From Kalmusia sp. IMI 367209 (Eukaryota; Ascomycota; Dothideomycetes; Pleosporales; Didymosphaeriaceae): a stretch of DNA of 64,000 nucleotides. The notes beneath the pieces are model-generated. The model saw only the letters and a list, made by a program, of their open reading frames with translations, did not search any database and was not told the origin of the DNA. Both the position numbers and the translations under genes were made by a program. Location of the stretch: positions 3,782,001 to 3,846,000 of the forward strand of contig JAPEUQ010000002.1 in the NCBI GenBank assembly GCA_027946365.1. The letters are read 5' to 3'. How positions within the stretch are numbered: the first letter of the stretch is position 1; each line of letters starts with the position of its first letter. This document shows positions 32,887-44,812 of this stretch, in pieces.

Positions 32887-35800
32887 ATGCCAACAACACG
32901 TCAACAAATTAAGCGAAGCTCCTTGTTCGAGTCTGTTGACGATACCGTTGACGCACGCCAATTGAAATATATTCTCCTACCTTCACCTGGAAGCACACCA
33001 ATGAGGGACTCGATGGTAAATGAGCCGAGGCCAAAGAGAAGACGTATAGCGAGCTCTGAGAAATGTATGTGCTTTCGCAGCCCTTAGCCCAGTCCAATCT
33101 AAACCATTCGATAAGATGCTAATAAATCAGAAGCCAATGCCAACGTTGCCGATGCACCTCCATCGTATCGCTCTTGGTACACTCCCCGTACCAGTTATCC
33201 TTCCTCGCATCTACCCAATGCACGCAATTCATCTTTCACACCAGCCTGGAGAAGGTTAGGGCTTGCTATCAAACCACCTGAGCTGCGCACTCGGCCGGCT
33301 CGAAATGGTTACGTATCGCCTCTGTCCAGCCTGATACAAGCTGATACCCATGATACCCATGATAGCGGCTACATCTCCCCAGTAGAGAATGATGCGCGGG
33401 CTGAGGATGGCGCGAAGCATAGCCTTGAACCGGAACAGCCTGTAGACCCCGTGATAATTGCAGATATGGAACCACATGATATTGGCTCTAGCGACGACGA
33501 TACTGCGTTCTATGAGGTCGGGTCACACCCTGGGAGCATCATAGAAGGACCGAGTTCGAGCTGGGTTTGTGGACGAGAGATTGCTCCCGACTCTTTACCG
33601 GATGCCTTGGTTCCTGGCGCGCCTTCATCGCCTATAGCAGATGCGCCTTGGCTGTCGTCTGCTCATGACGCGCCAATAGATGTCGAGACATCCCATGCAC
33701 CATCGCCAATCTCAGTAGATGCAAGCTCAAGTGCCTCTACTCGGGACGCAATGCTCGATGTTGAGGAATCTGGCGCCCAGCCTTCGACCGAGGAGATGCA
33801 CACGCCTGATCCGGCCGCAACATCCAATGAAAATAGACTCCATGAGCTTGAGCCCGCCCTTGCAGTCACGAGGTCAGGACCAGTGTTGTCACCTACCAAT
33901 CGTCTGTCTAGGCTTCGAAATCGCACATCTCGAGTGTCCTATATTCTGGATTCAGCGAGCGATGCCTCGCATGAGGAAGAGGGTGAAAATTCCGCTTTTG
34001 ACAAATGCAGTGTTGCTAGTGAGAGTGAATCTGATAACGAATCCATGGCTGTCGATTCAAGCCCAGGCTCAGACACATCGAGCGACGCAACATTTGCCAC
34101 AGAGACAGAGGATATTGTCGAGCCCTCTAGGGTGGCTCCCAAAACTAAAAGAAAGGCAACAGCGAGAACAGTACCAAGAGAGACAGGAGTCGAGTTATCA
34201 CTTCCACCTATGTCCAAATTCGATGACATTTTAATGGACATGACGAGAAACGCTCTGGACCTAGGCCTTGAGGAAGCGCTAGATTGGTTAGGTGATCGGC
34301 CGATTAACATTGGCACTATGTGCTCTGGGACCGAATCTCCCGTCGTCTTTCTATATGCAGCGTCAAAGAGCCTAGAGAAGTTGGGTAAACCGTCAATAAG
34401 AGTCCAACACCGGTTCAGCGCTGAGATCGAGGAGTTCAAGCAAGCTTTCATTGAGCGCAATTTTCAACCACGATTGTTATTTCGGGATGTACGCGAATTC
34501 ATTCCAAATGATGCTCGGACGGCAACGACGGCATACGGAGCTGAAGAAGAAATCCCCGGGGATCTTGACCTCTTAGTCGCTGGGTTCGTTTGCAGAGATC
34601 TTTCGATTTTGAATAGAAATAAGAAGAGTGTCAAAGCAGATGGTGAAACGGGGGATACATGGAGAGCCATTCACTCATACACGAAACGTTTCCGACCAAA
34701 GATTGTCCTCTTAGAAAATGTTAAAGCGACGACTCATTTATGGGACACTGACATTAAGCAAGAATGGGACAGAATCGGGTATAGCTTTACCTGGGCCTAT
34801 TTCGATACCAAACACTACTATCTTCCGCAAACCAGGCAGCGGATGTACATGATTGCGATCGACGATGCACACTTCGGGAAGGACGGACGGAAGATCCTAG
34901 AAACTTGGAAAGATGTCATGACACAATTACGACGTCCGTGCAGCAGTCCCTTCGAATCATTCCTCTCTAGCGATAAGAGTGAACCCCAAGAATATAATGT
35001 TGCTAACAAGGAACCTGACTGGCGCCTCAGCAAGCTCAGATTGGATCTTATTCGCTCAGTAGAAAACCTGGGTACAAAAAGGCCAATCACTAATTGGAAC
35101 GATAGTGGCATGATCAGGCCTCCCGACTTCGCTAATCGTACTTTCTATCATTCCCAGTCGCCGCGAGTCTGGGAATGTATCGACGTCGCGGCCTTGCAAG
35201 CTGGGAAACGCGACTATGATGCCTTATACAAGTCGATGATCTGGGACGTATCCCAGAACGCCGACCGATTCAACACGCCTTTCGGAATTGTTTCGTGTAT
35301 CACCCCGGGCGGTATTAATTTCGTGAGCAACCGACAGACCCCTTTGACCGGCAGCCAGCTGCTCCTGCTCCAGGGGATGCCTCTGGAAAAGTTAGTCTTT
35401 GGTAAAGAGACACCAAAAGAACTCCAGGATCTTGCTGGTAATCAAATGTCGGTTCCGGTGATTGGGGCGTCAATCTATGCTGCCCTGATAGCGAGCGGCA
35501 AACTTCTCAGAAAGAAAACCCCACAACAAATGCAGCTTTTGGACTTGAATCGTCAAAAGACGACAAACTTGACTGTGATTCAACCGACGAGAACAATAGA
35601 GCTTTTTCCCTCCGATAGCATGAGCATTGATCTAGAAGAACTGATTAGCGATGCACGATTTAGTTCGAGGCTTTGTCGTTGCGAAGGTACCACGACAATT
35701 TCAAAGGTAACCATTCAGATATGCCAGCATTGTAGTCACACCTCGTGCACACATTGTGCAGGAAATCCAGCACATTCGTATACTTCCATGATCACTCGCG

Positions 35801-38800
35801 ATGACAGGCCGCAAACACCGAGCGATTTTCAAAAGAAGTGGCGGCCTCGCCTTCCCGCGCGCCTACGATTCCACACGTTTCCAGACACTACAAGCTTGAA
35901 AAAAGATGTTGGTCATGTTATTAACCAGAATTGGGAAAAGCTTCTTGGGCTGATAGATCAAGTCGATTTAGCAGCCCAACACTTCTGCATAGCAAGTTTT
36001 GAGAGGATGGATGGACGTTGGAAAGTATCCTACAGGTCACCAGCGGCAGATCTGGAACTCCAAATCGATGAGAAGATTCGATGGCTGATCTACCTTCGGT
36101 GCCCCGTATCGGAACCAGGTAACAGCTCCTTTAGGAAGCATATCGCGCAACCTTTTGCTCGCGGCGTGGTGAAGTCATCTCTGCTCGACTCTGACGTAGC
36201 GTGGGAGATACGGATCCCTAAGCATCAGACACGTCAGCTAAAACTAACTGCATCCAATGAATCTACTAGTGGATGGAGAAATCAAATGGGACTCCCCCAG
36301 TACAAGGAAGAAAAGATGCCTTTAGATATACGCATTAGCTGCGGTTCAGATGACAGTCTCTCAGGGACTTACTGCGCACTCAAAAAATGTGGGACAGCGA
36401 AGAACAGCCTCTACAAAAGGTCCTCTGATCCTCCATTATACATGTTTCTTGATCCCGATCCTATCGGCGCTGTTAACCTTGATTCATTTGTCTTCAGCGA
36501 AGACTGTAGCCGCCTACCAATTGATCAAGCTCGGATTATTGTCGGAAACCTTGAATCGTCGTTTCGACCATGGGGCCTAAAACATGGCGAAGCCAAGCAA
36601 CTCTTCCGTGTTACTATACCTGGATTTTGGATTTCGCAGCGTATCAGTCTCGAAATCGCTGTTCCATCATTAAGCATAACAACCCCAACATCGGAAACTT
36701 TAATCACCCTTCGAGGCAGCGGTTGTTCGGAAGCTGTCACAATTCTAGATGTGCAGATCAAGGAGGCTCTTAGAATTCAGACCATGTCTCAATATACGTG
36801 GGTTCTTGAGCGAGCCAAAGGGCTCCCTTCTTTTTCTCAATGGCAGAAATTCCAAACGGCATGTCTAGACAAAGAGAGTGAATGTCAGTGCTCTCCCGCT
36901 CTTCCTCGAATATTATGGAGTGTCGATGACAAGGGCGAAGCCTCCGCTCGCGAGGAGCGACAAGCAGCCAGTCTGTTCGAGCGAAAGATAAAAAAACGGT
37001 GCCCCATCGTCAACATCAAACCAGCTGTGTCATCTTCCGGAACTAGTATTCGTGTCGGCATTAATATGGTTTCTTTAGCGCATCAAGCTATGAGCAGACT
37101 TGGCCACAACGCTGATAAATGCATGTGGAGATTAATAACGGATGATATGACTTCGGCTATGCATCGTTTCCCGAAATTCAAAATTCAGAGCAATGCGCTC
37201 GATGTGCCTGAAGAGAAACCGCTTCGCCTGAAATATGAGCTACACGTCGCGCAGAAGAAGTCTTTACAGTGGATGAAGTCACAAGAAATTGGTAACGCGC
37301 TAACGATAGCCGAAATCGAGGAAGCCATACACCCGGAGCTGGGGTGGAGAGTCGAGGCTAAGGCAGAAACAACTCATAATGTGCGCGGTGGTGTTCTCGC
37401 AGACTTACCCTCTTTTGGCAAAACCGTCACCACCATCGCGCTGATAGACAGCGAATTTCAAGCGACAAGTCCAGAAACTTTATTGCTGCAACACTCCAAG
37501 TTGGAAGATGAAACGTCTTCGCTTATTAAAGTCCCCGCTACTCTGGTCATATGTCCCGCACACCTTGCTAAGCAGTGGATGGACGAGTTTGTGTCCTGCT
37601 TAGGGAAGAATACAAGCGATGAATACAATATTCTTCTATTGGAGAAGTATTCTGACCTTTGCGCCTACACAATGGAAGACTTCCGCGCAGCGCGAGTGGT
37701 GATTGCATCTTGGACTGTACTTGCAGATGAGGAATACGTTCAACAATTAGCACACTTCTCCGGGGTGCCACCGCCAGTTGTACTCAAAGGGAGGGCTTTC
37801 GAGGCGTGGTTAGACTATGTGGTGAATCATATGTCTGAGCAGGTCTGCATGTTTCAGAGCCAACCAAACGATTTTGATAAGCATACAGAGCAGCTGTTGA
37901 AAGATCGTTTAGCAAGCCATGATTTTAATCAAATGGTACCGCTGAAGATTTCTCATGGCAGTCAGTACAAATCATTCGAAGCTATGCGAAAGGCTGCCCT
38001 CAAGAAAGGCCCTAAGCTAATGAAAAGAGGTTCAATGTTGGAGGCCTCATCTCGCGCAATTCCTTTACTACACATGTTCAACTTCAACCGCCTGGTGATC
38101 GACGAGTACCACTATCTAAATCTCAGCGACAACCTCTCCGCGTGTTCGACGGTCAAGCGAATCTCAGCACTTAAACGATGGGTTCTATCGGGCACACCAG
38201 CTTTAACCAATTTTTCCGACGTGAACCAGATCGCGGCGTTCCTGGGTGTCCGACTAGGTCGTGATGTCTGTGGGGATGGCATCATCACGACGGATTTCGA
38301 GAAGAAGCTTGCAGTAGAGCGCACTGATGTGGAAAAGTTTCTATCTTACACAGAAGTCATGTCTTACAAATGGCACGAAGCCCGGCATAAAAGGGCACAG
38401 GCGTTCTTAGACACATTTGTTCGCCAAAACGAGCCGGAGCTACAAGACATCAAATGCGATGAGGTCTTACGACCCGTTGAACTTGGGCTTGTGCATCGCG
38501 TTGTGTATCTTGAAATATCACAGCATCTAATATCCCAGCGAATGCAGATAAAAAGACTGGAAAAGAAGTCTGGAGCTGATCGGCCGGAAAGGTTAAATGC
38601 TAGCTTAATGAATAGTGTCACCGCGGAAGAGGCTCTTCTTAAGACTGCCTTGTATTTGAAGGCAGAGGGTGGGGCGGGTCTCGACCAGCTAATTAGCAAA
38701 CGACGGGACCAACGCAAAAGAACTGAGATAGACTTCTCACGCCGTGCCGCAAAATTAAAGGACCAATGTCTCAAGAAGCTAAAGGATGAGTCTGAGGATC

Positions 38801-40042
38801 ACTATACCACAATACGAAATGGTGTAACTAAGTACAACCAGCTCCAGGATACAGAGGCCTGTCGGATTGTCTGTAATATCCTCGATTCTATTGATAGGAC
38901 TGCAAACCCTTCGACTTTGAGAAGGACGAAAAAGGAGTCAACAGTGGCTATAAAGAAAGAACTTAAGGAGCTAGCTTCGGATGTTCGTTCCATTGCATCC
39001 GAACTCACCTCACGAATTCGATCTGAACGATTCCTGAACACCATAAAGGAGCTGCTCCCGATTCTTGAAGGCACAGGTGCTTACAAGTGTAACTCACCCA
39101 GCTGCCTTGGTACAGATGATCCAACGGAGTTGTTTGTTATTTCTTATTGTGGTCACAAGGCCTGCCAGACTTGCTTACAGGCAAGACTCAATGATGAAGC
39201 CTGTGTTTATGATGGTTGCGAAGTACCCGTGCATGCCCACAACCTGATTAAGTTCTCAGACATTGGGTCGACTACCAACGCAGGTTCAACCGAACGCTAT
39301 AGCCATGGGAGAAAGCTCGATGAGATCTGTTACCTTTTGAAGACTCTACCTAATGACGAGCAAGCTATCGTCTTTGTACCTAACGAAGAAATAGTGGGCA
39401 TAATGGAAAAGGTACTGGAGACCGAGGAAATGCGTTTCCACTCACTGAGCTCTCGCAAGGGCCAGGCGGCGATCGAACTAGAGGACTTCAAGTCAGACCG
39501 AGATCTAGAGACGATGAGCAAGGTTCTAATTCTGAACCTGATGAGCGAGTCTGCGGCTGGCGCGTAAGTGGTAACTATTCCGCACTTCTTATCAAAATGC
39601 TAATTGTTCTCTCTATAGCAATTTAATCAACGCAAATCACGTTATTTTTGTCTCCCCGTTGTTATCCAAGAGTCAATATGGCTACGAGTCTTCCATGGCT
39701 CAAGCAATTGCTCGATGTCGTCGATACGGGCAGAAGAAGAAAGTTCATATTTATCATTTCGCAGCGTTGAGTACGATTGACATCGATATCCTGGAACATC
39801 GTCATAAGCGTCTTGATGTACTCAGATCCCCTGGATCTATCATTAAGATGCCAACCAAGTTCAGGGGTTCTAAAGAGAAGGTCAAAACACGTATGGTTCG
39901 TACAGCTAACGGCACGATGGCTTTGGTCCCTGTGCCGTGGTTGGTGGATGAGACAGCGAGGGAAAGTATTCGAGTAAAAGAGGTGGAGAGATTTACGTCG
40001 CTCATCAACTTCTCAGAGACTTTTGAGAACGACGAGGATTAG
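32887..40042 (+). CDS. DNMT5: Dnmt5-type DNA methyltransferase-SNF2 ATPase
   Basis: Exons 32887..33064, 33134..39563 and 39619..40042 give 2343 aa, the size of known Dnmt5 proteins. Residues 1-400 are acidic/Ser-rich with a KRRR basic element near 50-57; no chromodomain is evident. The cytosine-5 methyltransferase core follows: motif I GTMCSGTESP (about 453), motif IV with catalytic Cys546 in GFVCRDLS, motif VI ENV (587), motif VIII QTRQR (625), motif X GNQM (828). The SNF2 ATPase begins near 1430: FGKT (Lys1489), ICPAHLAKQW, DEYH (1716), LSGTPA. A RING finger (from Cys2045, with the CGH turn) interrupts it before the helicase C lobe, whose motif VI is QAIARCRRYGQ. Dnmt5 enzymes maintain symmetric CG methylation with ATP hydrolysis in the nucleus; that is family knowledge. 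The second acceptor is a tandem CAGAAG; only the AAG keeps the frame. Confidence 0.94.
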
Positions 40043-40824
40043 AGCGTTGAGAAGATCTTGACTGCGGCTAGGAAAGAAGTAGGCATGTTTTGTATAGGGA
40101 GCTGGCTCGGTGCAGTCTAAGATGAGCGAGGTAGTTGACAATGTTGGACAGTTGTGCTGTCCACGGCCTGTGGAAACAGCTTCATTATTCGACTATATCG
40201 TATTATACCCACATGCATGCAATATGAATTATCAACGATTACCTCTTACGTGGCATAATTTTGTTAGGTGCTGTTTGCTTGTGTTAATAGTCATGTTCGC
40301 CCTTGCAATGCAGTAGTCGACGTGGACAGGACCACTCAGCTCACCCGGCCGTGAGAAGACTCCACGATGAGGGAGTGGGAAGTCCAAGTGGATGTATAAC
40401 GCGGGTGGGTATCGATCGATTAGCCATGCTCTTGACGATTAATTATCCAATCAAGAAGAGGCTTAGGTTCCCATTCGTGAAGGGAGTAGTCGAGGACAAG
40501 GGGCAGATGGCGGAGGTGTTTGGTGGATGTGTAGCCGGAGCCTGAGGTGGGCATTACGCATAAGTAAAGTTTTGGGGTAAGAATATTCGATGACACATGA
40601 GCATGATAAGGATGGCAGCATATGGCCTAGGATCTAGGTAGCGGCGCTGTTGGTCTCATGGTGTGCCTTTGGGTAGGGAAATTATTTCGATGACTGGGTA
40701 GCACGTCGCATTACAAACGAGTAAAAGGTATTCAAGAATCATAGCCTTTGGTACTGCTTTTGTGCAAAGAGATCTATATAGCCGTACATAACAAGACATG
40801 TCACATGCATACCTCCACGAACCC
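40043..40824. other. Convergent intergenic spacer
   Basis: 3' flanks of the DNMT5 gene and hexokinase, which converge. No supported frame. Confidence 0.5.
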
Positions 40825-42558
40825 TCACTTGCACACACCCGCCTTCGCCGCTAACTCGGCCGCCTTCTTCATCGCCTCGGGATCCTTGATGCCGGCGTTC
40901 TGTCCCTGCACCACCCTCTTCAACGTCAGCGCCGCAATCAGCGCCGCGCCCACACCACTGCCGTCCTCGGCCGGCAGAATCTCAATTGGGTCGCCCTTAC
41001 CCTTGCCCTTGTCCTCGGGCCAGTCCAAGATCTCCTTGAGCGCTTGCGCCCCGCGCACCTTGAAGTGAGGGTACTTGTTAAAGACGGACCCGTCGGCGCC
41101 GACGTGGCACGTTTCCCAGTTCTTATGCTTGCAGATGGCGGCCACACCGCAGGCAGAGAGGCGCGCGGCGCGGGTGCCGATGAGTTCTGCGAGGCGGCGG
41201 ATGAGTTCGAGTTCGGGCTTTGAGCAAGAGAGGGAGAGTTTGTTCTGCATTAGGTCCTGGGTCTCGGACAAGTTCTCGAAGGGGTCTTCTTCGATGGCGG
41301 CAAGGAAGCCGGCATCGAGCGAGTACGCTTTCTTCAGCTTGGACATATCCTGGCCGGCGAATATCTCACATTCGGGCGACCGGTGCAGGTCCAGTAGGAC
41401 GAGGCGGAAGATCTCGCCTAGGTAGAGGCCAGCGATCATTTTCTCGAAGGCTTGTTGGCCGGGGCGCGGGGACTCCTTGTCGATGATGATGTCGTAGGGG
41501 GTGCGGGGAAGGACGGCATGCTCGTTGTCGAAGGCGCCGTATTCGCAGTTTATCGCCATGGGGAGGGAGGGATCGAGGTTCATGTTGGAGATCTTGGGGA
41601 TGCTGCCGCAGTCCTCCATGTACGCGGCGTTGCAGCCCGTGCCGAAGATACAGCCGATTCGCATGAGCGGGTCTGTGTATGCAGAGGCGATCATCGTTCC
41701 AGTGGTGTCATTTACGAGAGCAGTGAGCTTAATGGGTAGACCGCGCTCCGCTAGCGCCGCTTCAAACGGCGGCACCACATCCTTCCCCTCTACACCATCG
41801 ATGTCAAAGCCCTTGGTCCAGCGCTGGAGTATTCCGTGATCGATGTAATGTTGCGTCGCTGGATAACTAAACGTAAATCCTAGGGGCAACTGCTCGATCT
41901 TCTCATCGCCGTGGTGGTACTCGATGAACTGCTGCAAGCAGTCCGCCACGTAGCCCCATAGCTCGTCTGCAGTGCCGGTCTTGAGCTCTTCAGGCATGCG
42001 GTACTTGGATTGGATGATGTCGAACTCGCCTTTTTCGGCGGTGAGGGTGACTTCGCAGACGCGGAGGTTGGTGCCGCCCATGTCGAGGGCGAGGAAGGTG
42101 CCGGTTTCGTTGCCGTCGGGGAAGGCCATGCACCATGTTGGGTTCATGGGCTGTTCGTCATTACGTTAGCCCTGCGACTGCGAGGGAGGGAGGGGAAGGG
42201 AAACATACGATTGTGGCATCGTCCTGGCCGAGGCCTCGTCGAAGCTCGGAAACGAAGTGCTCAGTGACTTGCTTGAGCTTGTTGCCGTCTACGATGAAGA
42301 TATCCTCGAGTTTGCGGATCTGGTCCAGCAGATCTTTGGGCACATCGTTCATGGAACCTGTTGGTATTGTTATCCCAGGCATCTTTGCGGTAGAGCTTGC
42401 AGCGCGTTGGAGTCTGGCAGCCGAGCTGACGTGGGCGAGGGCGCAACGTTCCCCGTCGTGGGAGTTCGAACGGAATGCGCGTTGCTCAGAGTGTAAGCAC
42501 GAATGGAAAGAGCGACCATACCCTTCCGTGAGGGCGTTCTTGCTGCACCTGTTGGCAT
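40825..42558 (-). CDS. Hexokinase
   Basis: Phosphorylates glucose and other hexoses with ATP at the start of glycolysis, in the cytosol. Three exons (42558..42522, 42357..42209, 42150..40825) give 503 aa, the usual fungal single-unit size. The first exon encodes only MPTGAARTPSRK and joins in phase to GSMNDVPKDLL, the conserved beginning. Motifs: LALDMGGTNLRV (phosphate 1), LGFTFSYPATQ, the catalytic Asp in ALVNDTTGTM, IFGTGCNAAY and GADGSVF followed by DGSGVGAALIAAL (adenosine/phosphate 2). The protein looks catalytically complete and is nearer to hexokinase than to glucokinase by overall motifs, which is a judgement from memory. Codon use is biased, fitting strong expression. Confidence 0.93.
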
Positions 42559-44260
42559 CTTGAACGTCTGTGTTTCTGCCCGACGCTCTCCAAAATGTGA
42601 CAAGCCGTGTCGAACTTCGTCGACGTGAGTATGCGCGCGATCGAGGGGGACGTTCGTTCAAATTCTGCTAGTCTATCGATGATGTAGTTAGCGATTGACA
42701 CGACTGCGGAACACGCAAAGCGGGACGCTGAAGGGTTTAAAAAGGCAGCAGAGACGTTCTCGGGGCACACACCTTGCTTCTCGACGGGGACTGCAGTTGC
42801 TTTTGGGCAAAAGAATGAAGAGATTGGACGTCGGGCTGACAAAGATGTTATGATAATGCTAAGTAACGAGCTACCCCGCCGATGGTTTGGAAAAGGCTGT
42901 GGAGCAATTGGCGCGCTATCTGGGCCTCCGCTAAATGGCTCAACCCCGGGTGGATAGCTGAGGATACGGCGGTTACGAAGGAAAGCTCTTGGGCGAGAAG
43001 AAGGAAAAATATTGAGGTCTAATTCAGGGACTCGACTTGTTGAGCGCGGCCGCATCCCACGCGTTGGAGACAGCTCCGGGATTCCGACTGGAGGGGCAGC
43101 TGCATCCCAAGCACTAGGTCCTACAAGCATTCGAAGCACCCTGTCCCCCACACTTCCTCCCAGCATGAAGAAGGCTGCTGGATAGCCACCTTGGGTTGCG
43201 CCGTCTCAAGGTAACACCCCTTTACGAAGCAGTTGACACAATGCTGAAGCGCTTATGGATAATCTGCAGTGTCTGCTGCCAACCGCTTCTGGATGACGTG
43301 CACCACGTGCCCCGGGTTCGGCTACGGCAAGCAGGCAGGCATCATGCTCCATCGTTCGGCAAAAAGTATCGCCGCTGCCGAAGGAGCATCGCTGCAACCA
43401 TTCAACATGCTCGATTCGCTTCTCAACACATTAGCTGTTATAATCGTTCGTCCGGCCCGAGCCGAAAAGAGCTGGAGTTTGCAGCCAGACACTGGGTCTC
43501 ACCTCAACTTGATTGCCTCCAGTTGATGCGAGAAAGAGCAGCAAGATACACAAAATGCCAACCATTGGTCATTGGCATGAAAACGAAACCATGATGATGG
43601 TCGAATTCCCTTCGAAACAAGAGCTTTGAGTAATCTACTCATGTAGTGTGAGATGGCATTTCTATCCCCATTACAATGGACGTATAGTTATCGTGCCTTG
43701 CATTCTGCGCAAACAGGGGGGAGATGGCATAGGAAAACGACGTCCCAGTCTCTTCTCTCCGCAGGTTCTCAATCCAGCGATGATGGTTCGGCTTTTGCCT
43801 GTCCGTGTTCCAGCTTCTCTATGTCAGCTGTGGACCCAAGCAGTATCAACACCAACAGAGGCATCGTATATTGCCCATCTAGCCTATGGAAAACCACCTT
43901 GAGCCATCTTCGAGGCCTACTTCCATGGTATATACCCGTCGATGTCACCCGGTGACGGTGACGCGGGTCGGGCTATAGCTTGAGTCGGTAGGTTTGAGCA
44001 TTCACCAACCGTCGCACCTCCCATCTTTTGCGCAGACTGCTGGCATGCGTTTGCAATTCCTGGGTGACGGCCGTTGCCTGGGAACTCGGTGACGGTGTTT
44101 GGTACACACAGACGAGTCTGCAAAATAGTTTCCATCTACCACAACACCTGCTCTCCATCACATCGTTCCCCATCCCTGTTCGTCCGTCTGATTGCGATTT
44201 TCTCGAGAACCCTACTGACTGGTGGATCAGATAAAGACCTAGCTGACCGTATCTCCAAGG
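42559..44260. other. Intergenic, hexokinase promoter and leader
   Basis: About 1.7 kb between divergent genes. Frames on both strands (for example 226 codons minus at 42486-43166) have no recognisable domain. A repeated GGTGACGGTG word occurs near 43952 and 44089, upstream of the small repeat-protein gene. No TATA box stands out. Confidence 0.45.
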
Positions 44261-44812
44261 ATGTCTCGCGACATGCCCACCATCAACTTGCTTTGCGACG
44301 CCTCCGACTTCGACAAGGTTCACAAGTCCACCGCTGTCGCCATGTTCCATGAGAAGATTCCCGGCGAGCCCGAGGATGTCGACGACCACGACAAGACTCA
44401 CAAGTCCACCGCTGTCGGCTGCCACAAGAAGGATGAGACCGACGGTACTGCCAGCGAGAAGGGTGATCGAGGTGGCTCGGCCGGCTTTCGCCATAGCACA
44501 AAGAGCGCATTTGGCCTGAAAGAGAGTGATCTCTGTAGGTTGTAAGGTTGGCATATAAGCACGAATCACTAATTTTTAATCAGTCGGTCAACATGAGAAG
44601 ACTACTATGCCACTTCCGACCAGAAATGCTGGCGAGATCCTAGCGGCCGAGTCCAGGTTGCTGCGAGCTGACAAGAAGGAGGTGAACATCCGGGACTGGT
44701 AGGTTGAAATGGATCCATATGCATACGGATGAGGTCTAATTGTTCCAGGTGCGAGGGCCAGCCGCCCAAGCCGAGTTTCCTGGAGACGTTCAACTACGGA
44801 CGCCCATACTAA
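44261..44812 (+). CDS. Small protein with duplicated DKxHKSTAV motif
   Basis: Three exons (44261..44534, 44584..44698, 44749..44812) give 150 aa with no family I recognise. The N-terminal half contains two copies of a motif: FDKVHKSTAVAMFHEK (residues about 18-33) and HDKTHKSTAVGCHKK (about 44-58). They are 26 codons apart and share a 19-bp identical DNA core. An acidic Gly/Asp-rich spacer follows, then FRHSTKSAFGLKESDLF. The last two exons add NAGEILAAESRLLRADKKEVNIRDW and a Pro-rich end closing with FNYGRPY. The protein is very hydrophilic, with no signal peptide or membrane segment. Both introns are 49-50 nt and canonical. An alternative start at 44273 would remove four residues. Function is unknown; a stress-type or nucleic-acid-associated small protein would be guesswork. 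Confidence 0.75.

Noticed and set aside
33663..35111. Antisense frames of 70-170 codons inside the Dnmt5 gene
   Set aside because: They mirror the codon pattern of the sense gene, which has clear domain evidence.
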